DNA of 64,000 nt from a bacterium (GTDB lineage Bacteria; SZUA-79; Acidulodesulfobacterales; Acidulodesulfobacteraceae). The DNA lies in contig DAHVNW010000001.1 in NCBI GenBank assembly GCA_027319095.1, forward strand, positions 1-64,000, written 5' to 3'. The notes below the pieces were generated by a model. That model worked only from the letters and a program-made list of their open reading frames with translations. It was not told the origin of the DNA and searched no databases. Shown in pieces: positions 52,598-60,404 of this stretch (the first letter of the stretch is position 1; every line of letters starts with the position of its first letter). The position numbers were made by a program, and so were the translations under genes.

Positions 52598-53374
52598 ATG
52601 ATCGAAGGATTTAAAATACTCTTTAAATACAGGTATCTCATATGGGTTTTATCCCTCAAGGAACTTAAGGCGCAATACAGGGGTTCTTACTTAGGCTTTT
52701 TATGGTCGCTCACGAATCCTCTTTTACTTCTCATAATTTATACGTTTTTGTTCGTAGTTGTATTCCATAACCCGTACAAGGCATATCCGGTTTATATTTT
52801 TTGCGGGATACTTCCTTATACGTGGTTCCAGAATTCGGTTATAATATCTACGAGTTCGATATCGAATGCAGGGGGCCTCGTGTCGAAATCGCTTTTGCCT
52901 CCCGAAGTGATAGTGATGTCCAAGATAGGTTCCAATTTGTTAAATTACCTGCTTTCCGTGCCGATACTCATTTTATTTGTTTATATATTTAAAATGAGGC
53001 TTGGGCTGCAAATAGTATATTTTCCCTTAATGGTCGTTATAACTTTTTTTCTTATAGCCGGCATCAGTTTGTTTTTTGCCGCGCTCAACGTTTTTTACAG
53101 GGACATTCAGTTTATCATACTTAATCTTACCACTTTTTTATATTTTTCAATGCCAGTTATGTATTTCGACAAACAGCTTCCCGTAAAACTGAGGCACATA
53201 ATTTATTTGGACCCGGTAGCTTACGCTATGAAATGTTTTCAGGATATTTTTTATTACGGGATATTTCCGCGCTACTATTACGTTATAGGGGTTTTATTGG
53301 TTTCGGTTGCGGTATTCGTCGCCGGTTATTCTTACTTTGCCTCGAGAAAGGAGCTTTTTAGTGAATTCGTTTAA
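52598..53374 (+). CDS. wzm: ABC-2 type polysaccharide exporter permease, Wzm-like
   Basis: 258 residues, six membrane helices. The amphipathic start FKYRYLIWVLSLKELKAQYRGSYLGFLWSLTNPLLLLIIYTFLF is typical of Wzm/TagG/RfbA permeases, with NVFYRDIQFIILNLTTFLYFSMPVMY and DPVAYAMKCFQDI later. It forms a pair with the ATPase that overlaps its end by 14 bases. The pair exports lipid-linked O-antigen or similar glycans. Confidence 0.93.
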   Translation: MIEGFKILFKYRYLIWVLSLKELKAQYRGSYLGFLWSLTNPLLLLIIYTFLFVVVFHNPYKAYPVYIFCGILPYTWFQNSVIISTSSISNAGGLVSKSLLPPEVIVMSKIGSNLLNYLLSVPILILFVYIFKMRLGLQIVYFPLMVVITFFLIAGISLFFAALNVFYRDIQFIILNLTTFLYFSMPVMYFDKQLPVKLRHIIYLDPVAYAMKCFQDIFYYGIFPRYYYVIGVLLVSVAVFVAGYSYFASRKELFSEFV

Positions 53375-54194
53375 CGGCAATATTAGCAATATTAATAATA
53401 TTAGTATCAAAGACAGCTCCGGTTATGCAATCGAGGCGGAAAACATTACTAAGGTTTTCAGGAGGCTTTCTTCGCACACAACCCTTAAAAAAGCCTTTAT
53501 AGATTTAATAACCTTCAATAAAAATAAGCAGGTCAAGGTTTTAAAATTTACCGCCCTAAAAGACGTCAGCTTTTCGGTAAAACGTGGAGAAACTTTCGGC
53601 ATAATAGGTCCGAACGGTGCAGGCAAAAGTACCCTTTTAAAGATATTGTGCCGCATAATGAAGCCCACTTCCGGCAAAATCGCAGTGAAAGGCAAACTTT
53701 CCGCACTTCTTGAACTCGGCACCGGTTTTCATCCGGAATTTACCGGAAGGGAAAACATTCTTATAAACGGGCTTATTTTAGGCTTGACCAAAAAGGAAAT
53801 AGCCGCTAAATACGACGAAATAATAGAATTCAGCGGAGTTAAAGACTTCATAGACGAGCCGGTCAAGACTTATTCGAGCGGAATGCAAGTAAGGCTTTCA
53901 TTTTCGGTAGCCGTAAACATAAATCCAGATATTTTAATACTCGATGAGGTTTTAACCGTGGGCGACGCAGAGTTTCAGGCAAAAAGTAAAAAGAGGATAG
54001 AAGAATTCATTAACGGCGGCAAGACGGTCTTATTAGTAAGCCACGACAAAAATGCAATATTAAACTACTGCAACGAAGCTATGCTGTTGTATAAAGGCGG
54101 GGTAATTGCCGTGGGAAAGCCCGAAGAAACTATTGCCAGATACGAAGAAATCGAAAAATCCCATTCATTAAAATTGTATAATTTTAATATTTAG
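53361..54194 (+). CDS. wzt: ABC exporter ATPase, Wzt-like (short form)
   Basis: 277 residues. GTG at 53361 was chosen because AAAGGAG lies seven bases upstream. Walker A GPNGAGKSTLL, Q-loop region, LELGTGFHPEFTGRENILING (Wzt/TagH-type segment), signature YSSGMQVRLSFSVAV, Walker B ILILDEVLTVGD, H-loop LLVSHD. It ends after the ATPase domain and lacks the C-terminal glycan-binding domain of long Wzt, so export probably does not need a capped chain end. Confidence 0.93.
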   Translation: MNSFNGNISNINNISIKDSSGYAIEAENITKVFRRLSSHTTLKKAFIDLITFNKNKQVKVLKFTALKDVSFSVKRGETFGIIGPNGAGKSTLLKILCRIMKPTSGKIAVKGKLSALLELGTGFHPEFTGRENILINGLILGLTKKEIAAKYDEIIEFSGVKDFIDEPVKTYSSGMQVRLSFSVAVNINPDILILDEVLTVGDAEFQAKSKKRIEEFINGGKTVLLVSHDKNAILNYCNEAMLLYKGGVIAVGKPEETIARYEEIEKSHSLKLYNFNI

Positions 54195-54295
54195 CTTTAT
54201 AAATCTATTTATTTTTTAATATTTTAGATATATAATCATATAAGTATTAAGATTAAGAATCACATTTAATTTAAGTTCTTTTTGGAGAATAAACC

Positions 54296-54376
54296 ATGCA
54301 ATTCCATATGAGTTTTAGGTATAGGGATATTATACAATTACAACAAAAAGATAAAACCGCTAATGCAAACAAATAA
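54296..54376 (+). CDS. Possible 26-codon leader peptide before the flippase gene
   Basis: An open frame of 26 residues (MQFHMSFRYRDIIQLQQ...NANK) starts at ATG 54296 nine bases after TGGAG. Its TAA (54374-54376) directly touches the ATG of the flippase at 54377, which has no ribosome site of its own. This suggests translational coupling, though the peptide itself may have no function. Confidence 0.45.
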   Translation: MQFHMSFRYRDIIQLQQKDKTANANK

Positions 54377-56038
54377 ATGGGAACGATCCCCCAGTCTTCT
54401 CTTACCTATAAGCAAAGGTTTATAAAAAACTTAAGCCTCCTTTATCTTGCAACCCTCATTTCTAAGGTTTTTGCGCTCGCAATAAACATAATCCTCGTTA
54501 GGAAACTCGGCGCTTCCGTTTACGGAGATTACGGCTTCGCGCTTACTTTCGTTACTTATTTTACGCTGCTTGCCGATTCCGGCCTTTCCGCTTACGGTGA
54601 AGCCGTCATAGCGAAAAGCGGCGGTTTAAGCGGAGACTTAAAAGAAGGGGGCGTAACAAAAATTGCCGGAGATATTTTTTCGTTTAACCTTTTTTTATCG
54701 ATAATTTCAGGCGTTATATTGGTTATTTCTGCGGTTTATATTTTAAGGTTCGGAAAGGTTCAAACGGATATGCTGATATTGGTCTCGGCTGCGCCTTTGG
54801 CATATGTATTCGGCTTTAACTACGTTATAAAAGCTTTGGAAATAAACCAGATAACGGCATTATCAGTTTTTTTGGGCCGGCTTGTTTATTTTGCGGGAAT
54901 AATATTATTCGTCGCAAAAAAAAGCGACTATTTATACTCTATACTTTTTTTTATCATAGGAACGCTTATTACTTCTTTAACGCAATTCGGATACGTTATG
55001 AGGCTGATCGGACGGCTAAGGCTGAATTTCAGCCTTAAAAACTTTAAGCTCCTTGCCGTTAACGGAATGCCCTTCGGAATAGTATCCGCGCTTCTTATTT
55101 TTTATGCCGGCCTGCCCGTTTTGTTTTTAAAGATACTTACCGGCAATAAAAATGTAGGCTATTTTTATATGGCGGGCAGATTAGTATTTTTCGTTTCGTC
55201 GTTTGTGGGCTTAATTATGGGAGCGTTTATTCCAATATTGTCGGAGGCGGTTAAAAACAGGGATTTAAAGAGGCAGTCTTCCATTATGGCCGAACTTTTA
55301 AGGTTTAATTATACGTTTCTGATTCCGGTCTGCGTTGGGGGAGTTGCATTAAGCGGGAGGATAATATCGGTTTTTTTCGGCCAAGGGTATTTGACGAGCG
55401 CGGGAGTTTTAGATATTATGATATGGTCCATTTTGTTCATAGGGATTTCCGCCGTGTTTAACGGTTATTTAACCGTTCTGCAGGACAGGAAAAAATTAGT
55501 AGCTGGAGCGGCGGCGGCAAGCGTTGCCGGGATTTTAACGACGCCTGTATTGATTAAACTCTACGGGGTTTACGGAGGCGCGGCGGCAAGCGTATTCATG
55601 GAGTTCGTTACGGCTTTTACTCTTATAATATTTGTGTTAAAGGCTGGAGGTCGCAGAAATACCGTAGGCGGAGGCGGGTTTTCGGGCGGCGGCAGAACCG
55701 GGGACAATGGAGGACCTGCGGGCAAAGAGGCCGGCAGGTATGAATATAACGGCAAAACTGAGGGTAATTTAAAGCGCGAATCGGAAAGTAAGCCGGACGG
55801 CAGATTGAGCATTAAGGTCGATTGGCTGAATTTTATAAAGGTATTGGCGGTATCCGCGACCATGGGCATTATAGTCGGCGTTTTAAACGCCGTAATGAAT
55901 TTTAAGCCCGTTATCGACCTTTCCGTTTCTATTGCGGCGGGAATTTTTATTTATTTCGCTTTATCTGCGGTTTTAGGGACTCTGAAGAAAGAAGATTTAA
56001 CAGAGCTGCGTGGAATGCGGGGAATGTTGAAAAGATGA
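54377..56038 (+). CDS. Polysaccharide flippase, Wzx-like (MOP superfamily)
   Basis: 553 residues with about 14 membrane helices. The N-terminus KNLSLLYLATLISKVFALAINIILVRKLGASVYGDYGFALTF has the Polysacc_synt pattern. It would flip lipid-linked oligosaccharides across the inner membrane. A hydrophilic Gly/Arg/Glu-rich insert at about 424-480 (GGGGFSGGGRTGDNGG and onward) splits the last helices, is richer in G+C than its surroundings, and is not a normal part of the family. The next gene overlaps its stop by four bases. Confidence 0.87.
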   Translation: MGTIPQSSLTYKQRFIKNLSLLYLATLISKVFALAINIILVRKLGASVYGDYGFALTFVTYFTLLADSGLSAYGEAVIAKSGGLSGDLKEGGVTKIAGDIFSFNLFLSIISGVILVISAVYILRFGKVQTDMLILVSAAPLAYVFGFNYVIKALEINQITALSVFLGRLVYFAGIILFVAKKSDYLYSILFFIIGTLITSLTQFGYVMRLIGRLRLNFSLKNFKLLAVNGMPFGIVSALLIFYAGLPVLFLKILTGNKNVGYFYMAGRLVFFVSSFVGLIMGAFIPILSEAVKNRDLKRQSSIMAELLRFNYTFLIPVCVGGVALSGRIISVFFGQGYLTSAGVLDIMIWSILFIGISAVFNGYLTVLQDRKKLVAGAAAASVAGILTTPVLIKLYGVYGGAAASVFMEFVTAFTLIIFVLKAGGRRNTVGGGGFSGGGRTGDNGGPAGKEAGRYEYNGKTEGNLKRESESKPDGRLSIKVDWLNFIKVLAVSATMGIIVGVLNAVMNFKPVIDLSVSIAAGIFIYFALSAVLGTLKKEDLTELRGMRGMLKR

Positions 56039-57609
56039 CGGATACTGATAATACGGATAATACGGCGTATAAAGCAGGGGCGGAGAACGGCGGGGCAAGG
56101 TATATTTATATAGATATTACGGATACATATCTTAACGGTTTAAATACAGGAATCCAGAGGGTCGTGCGCAACATCGCGAAAAGGACGGACATAATAGAAA
56201 AAACTACTGGAATGAAAGTCTTACCGGTTATCGTTAAAAACGATAAATTAATAAAAGCTGAACGGGCCGTCTTTAAAAATTATCAAAATAAAATAAAAAG
56301 AATATACCTTAAATCGGAAAATTTAATAAATTTATATTTAAGCAAATATAAGCATAAATTTAAAAATAAAAATAAAATAAAAAGAAAAAATTCAGCGGCT
56401 GCCGGAACAGGGACTGGCGCGGGTGCGGGGGAAAACATTGTAAATCCAAGTGCTTGCCGGCGTATAAGGCATCTTTTAAAAAAAATATTTATTTATTCCG
56501 CCTATTTAAGTTTAAGGTTAAAAGGAACGACGGGCGAAGAGATTGTGCCTAAAGAAGGCGATATATTATTTTTTCCAGATGTTTTTTGGACGCCGTTTTA
56601 CGATATAAACGAGGTCGTAAATAAATATAGGGCGTCTAAAGTCAGGATAGTCCCGTTAATACACGATATTATCCCCGTCATGTTTAAAGATTATTGCGAT
56701 GCGGATTTTGCTTCCTTATTCCGCTCAAAATTGGACGGGCTGTTGGAATCGGCGGACATGGTTATAACCGTTTCCAAGTCTGAAAAAAACAATATAGAAT
56801 CATATATAAGAAGCGCGGCAGAAAGCAGGACGGGGAAAGCGGCTAAAGCCATGGACGTCAAAACAGACGGGTCATCCGAAGCAGTTTGCGCAGGCAAAGC
56901 AGCCGAAACAGATATTGCAGACGCAGCAGGATTAACAGGTTTGCCGGTGGATTATTTTTATCCCGGATTCGACCATCTGGCTAATAATTATAATAAAAAA
57001 AATAAAAATGCAAAACGTCACGCAAGGAGCTATTTTGAGAAATTTTCGGATAAAAGCCGCAATACGTTTATTATAGTAGGAACGATAATTCCGGCAAAAA
57101 ACCATATTTTCGTCGTAAACGCTTTCGAAAGGTTATGGCGGGAAGGTTTAGACGCGTCCTTAGCCGTGGTCGGAAAGGCGGATAAAGCCCCGCCTGAAAT
57201 ATTGTCTAAAATAAAAGACAGCATATTTTTTAATAAAAATCTCTTTTTTTTCGACGATGCGGCGGACGAAGAGCTGGATTTATTGTATCGCAATTCCAAT
57301 GTTTTAATCATCGCCTCGGTCGCGGAAGGGTTCGGGCTGCCTCTTATAGAGGGGTTAAGCAGAAATTTAAAGATTATAGCCTCTGATATACCGGTATTTA
57401 AAGAAATAGCATGCGCGGCGGGAGAGAAGAAAGACCTGGTTTGTTATTTTAAGGTTGATGACGAAGACGCCTTTATAAATGCCGTTAAGAATGTCGCAGC
57501 GGCGATGTATAATATAGATATAAACAATAAAGACAATGAAGACGATAAAGAACGCTGGATTACATGGGATATGTCCGTAGAGATGCTTTCAAAAAAATTA
57601 ATAGTTTAA
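56035..57609 (+). CDS. GT4-type glycosyltransferase
   Basis: 524 residues. N-terminal GT-B half begins YIYIDITDTYLNGLNTGIQRVVRNIAKR and includes VRIVPLIHDIIPVMF; the C-terminal half has FIIVGTIIPAKNHIFVVNAFERLW and the EX7E-type donor site SVAEGFGLPLIEGLS. Two low-complexity inserts break the N-terminal half: a Lys/Asn-rich then Ala/Gly run (about 100-140) and an Ala/Thr-rich stretch (about 260-305). The whole protein is a paralogue of the C-terminal two thirds of the next gene product. Sugar unknown. Confidence 0.88.
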   Translation: MTDTDNTDNTAYKAGAENGGARYIYIDITDTYLNGLNTGIQRVVRNIAKRTDIIEKTTGMKVLPVIVKNDKLIKAERAVFKNYQNKIKRIYLKSENLINLYLSKYKHKFKNKNKIKRKNSAAAGTGTGAGAGENIVNPSACRRIRHLLKKIFIYSAYLSLRLKGTTGEEIVPKEGDILFFPDVFWTPFYDINEVVNKYRASKVRIVPLIHDIIPVMFKDYCDADFASLFRSKLDGLLESADMVITVSKSEKNNIESYIRSAAESRTGKAAKAMDVKTDGSSEAVCAGKAAETDIADAAGLTGLPVDYFYPGFDHLANNYNKKNKNAKRHARSYFEKFSDKSRNTFIIVGTIIPAKNHIFVVNAFERLWREGLDASLAVVGKADKAPPEILSKIKDSIFFNKNLFFFDDAADEELDLLYRNSNVLIIASVAEGFGLPLIEGLSRNLKIIASDIPVFKEIACAAGEKKDLVCYFKVDDEDAFINAVKNVAAAMYNIDINNKDNEDDKERWITWDMSVEMLSKKLIV

Positions 57610-57638
57610 TAATAATTGATAATAGTTTAAAGGATTAA

Positions 57639-60398
57639 ATGCTAATTTCCTCTAATAGAATAAAAAAAATTCTGTATTATATTAAAAAAGGCAGATTTAA
57701 CGTTATTATAAACGCCGTCAGGCTTTATTTTTTTTATAGCTTTTCCGGCGGTCTTTTTTCCGGAGCTTCCGCGTTTTCCCCTGGCTTAAATGCGCCAACC
57801 GCCCTTGCCGTTCCTGTCTTTCCAGGCACCACTCTGGTTTCGATTATTATCCCCGCATATAACCAGTGGAATTATACATACGCCTGCATTAAATCCATTT
57901 TAGAAAATACGGAAGACGTAAACTATGAGATAATCGTTGCCGACGATAATTCTTCGGACGATACGGTTAACATAAAAAAATACGTAAAAAACTTTAAGCT
58001 GATAAGAAACGAAGTTAATCTCGGCTTTTTAAAAAACTGCAACAATGCGGCAAAATACGCGTCGGGGAAATATCTGCTGTTTTTAAACAACGATACTAAG
58101 GTAAAAAAAAGCTGGCTTAAAAATCTTCTATGCGTACCGGAAAACGATGAAAACGTCGGAATGGCAGGGCCTAAATTTATATACCCTAACGGCGTTCTTT
58201 TGGAAGCCGGCGGAATAATATGGAAAGACGGTGAAACATGGCAATACGGAAGGTTTGACAGCGCCCGCAGTAGGGAATACAATCGCGAAAGGGAAACCGA
58301 CTATGTTTCCGGCGCGTGTTTGATGATAAGAAAGGATTTATTCGATAGAATCGGCGGGTTCGACGAAAGGTTTGCCCCGGCTTATTACGAAGACGCGGAT
58401 ATAGCGCTTGAGGCAAAAAAGGCCGGGTATAAAGTGGTTTATCAGCCCGCTTCCGTCGTTATTCATTACGAAAATATTACTTACGGTCATAAAAAAGGAA
58501 AAAAATGGAATAAAAATAATAATTATGAAGAAAACAAAAAAAGGTTTATAGAAAAATGGCGGAATACTTTGGAAGAAAAGCATTTCAAACATATGGAAGA
58601 CGCTTCGAGCGCCGTTTACGGACCCAAGGGGGAGAGGCGGTACGAGCGAGTCGATAACGACGCGGCGTCGAAGGAGCGTTGCGGCTGGAACGCTTTTAAT
58701 ATTAACAGGGTCTTAATAGAATGTTCGGATACTTATTTAGAAAACCTCAATACCGGAATTCAACGTGTGGTAAGAAACATAGCGGGGCGCTCCGCCGTTA
58801 TGCGCGAAAAGTCAGGCGTGCCGGTTATTCCGATAGTTTTGGATAATGATAAGTCGGGTTATCTCGAATTAAAATTAAATAATATCGGCCGTCATAATGA
58901 TAGCGATGGCGATGACGATAAGCATAAGCTTAGACATAAGCATAATTATAATGAAACGGGCGGATACGGCAACCGGAATGGCGATGAAACGCATCGCGGT
59001 TTTAAAAGTACGGGAGAGCGGATAAAAATAATTCTGAAAGAAAAGTTTAAAATAAAAGAAACCGGGGGCGGTTTTAAATTTTTTAAAATTATATTGCATC
59101 TGCTTAAAAAATTTAAGTATTTTTGCGTTGGGTTAATCCAGATTTATAAATCAGGATTAAATAGAAGCCATAATATAGAAAATGCTAAAGATACTAAAGG
59201 GGAGCCGGTTTTCCCTGAAGAAAACGATTTATTGATTTTAGCGGACGGTTTTTGGAATTACCCTTACAATATTTATTTCGATAATTTTTGCAAGAAGATA
59301 AAAAAAAATGGCGGCATAATTATTGCCGTAATATACGACATCATACCTTTAACCGAACCGGAGTTTTTCGAGATAGACCTCGTTGCGAGATTTAAGAGTA
59401 AAGTTAATAAATTTAACGGCTTAATCGACGGCATTGTAACTATTTCCAAGAGCGAAAAGGAAATTATCGAGGAGTATCTTAGAAAAAGGCTAAATATCGA
59501 AGATAAGCCTGTAGCGTATTTCTATCTTGGCTGCGATATTAAGCTTAGGCGCAAAAATCGCAACATATTGAGCGGGAATGAAGAAAATAACAGGGAAGAC
59601 GTTGCCTGTGCCGTTGCCGGAGTTACCGGTTATACCGAGATAAATGAAGGCGTGCGCAAAGCCGTTAAAAAAATCGCAGGGTTAAAAGTTTTGCCGCCTC
59701 AAACATCACGGCTATTGCCGTCGATGCAGTTGCGGGATACCCGTCTATCGCACTTGCCGCCTTTGCCTGCAAAGCTGTATTTGATGGTAGGTACAATTGA
59801 ACCGAGAAAAGGTTACGGTTATGCGGTAGAAGCATTCGAAGACATGTGGAAAACAGGTTGGGACGGCATTTTAATTATTGCGGGCAAAATCGGATGGAAA
59901 GTGGACGAATTGATTGAAAAAATCCGCCGCTCCGAATACCTGGATAAAAAACTTTTTATATTTAACGATTTAAGCGACGAAGAACTGTGTTATTTTTATA
60001 ATAACGCAGATGCGCTCATATTTTCTTCCTTAAGGGAGGGCTTCGGCCTGCCGTTAGTAGAGGCCATGAATTACCGTCTGCCGGTTATTGCAAGCGATAT
60101 TCCGGTATTCAGGGAAATAGCCGGAGATAAAAATTATCCGATAATGTTTTTTTATCCCGATAAAAACGGTTTAATAAACGCCGTAAATAAATTTGAAGAT
60201 AAACCTTTTTATGGCGATAATCCGGATAAAACTATCGAAGGAAGTATTTCCTGCAAAACGAGCTCTAACCGTCTTATTACATGGGATGAATCCGTAAATG
60301 ATTTTTCCGACGCCGTATTCGAACTTCTAAAAATTATTAGAAGGGATACAAAGAATAGCGAAGCTCATCCGGAAAATAAATCTCTAACGGCGGATTAA
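57639..60398 (+). CDS. Fused GT2 and GT4 glycosyltransferase
   Basis: 919 residues, two enzymes. Residues about 67-310 are a GT2 (GT-A) domain: VSIIIPAYNQWNYTYACIKSIL, IIVADDNSSDDT, LLFLNNDTKV (metal site), VSGACLMIRKDLFDRIGGFDE and YYEDADIALEAKKAGYKVVY. Residues about 355-905 are a GT4 domain like the preceding gene: LIECSDTYLENLNTGIQRVVRN, YLMVGTIEPRKGYGYAVEAFE, SLREGFGLPLVEAMN. Between these are His/Lys/Asp-rich inserts (about 415-445). A two-step sugar addition by one protein is likely. It ends convergent with the GT9 gene, six bases apart. Confidence 0.9.
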   Translation: MLISSNRIKKILYYIKKGRFNVIINAVRLYFFYSFSGGLFSGASAFSPGLNAPTALAVPVFPGTTLVSIIIPAYNQWNYTYACIKSILENTEDVNYEIIVADDNSSDDTVNIKKYVKNFKLIRNEVNLGFLKNCNNAAKYASGKYLLFLNNDTKVKKSWLKNLLCVPENDENVGMAGPKFIYPNGVLLEAGGIIWKDGETWQYGRFDSARSREYNRERETDYVSGACLMIRKDLFDRIGGFDERFAPAYYEDADIALEAKKAGYKVVYQPASVVIHYENITYGHKKGKKWNKNNNYEENKKRFIEKWRNTLEEKHFKHMEDASSAVYGPKGERRYERVDNDAASKERCGWNAFNINRVLIECSDTYLENLNTGIQRVVRNIAGRSAVMREKSGVPVIPIVLDNDKSGYLELKLNNIGRHNDSDGDDDKHKLRHKHNYNETGGYGNRNGDETHRGFKSTGERIKIILKEKFKIKETGGGFKFFKIILHLLKKFKYFCVGLIQIYKSGLNRSHNIENAKDTKGEPVFPEENDLLILADGFWNYPYNIYFDNFCKKIKKNGGIIIAVIYDIIPLTEPEFFEIDLVARFKSKVNKFNGLIDGIVTISKSEKEIIEEYLRKRLNIEDKPVAYFYLGCDIKLRRKNRNILSGNEENNREDVACAVAGVTGYTEINEGVRKAVKKIAGLKVLPPQTSRLLPSMQLRDTRLSHLPPLPAKLYLMVGTIEPRKGYGYAVEAFEDMWKTGWDGILIIAGKIGWKVDELIEKIRRSEYLDKKLFIFNDLSDEELCYFYNNADALIFSSLREGFGLPLVEAMNYRLPVIASDIPVFREIAGDKNYPIMFFYPDKNGLINAVNKFEDKPFYGDNPDKTIEGSISCKTSSNRLITWDESVNDFSDAVFELLKIIRRDTKNSEAHPENKSLTAD

Positions 60399-60404
60399 GG
60401 CAAA

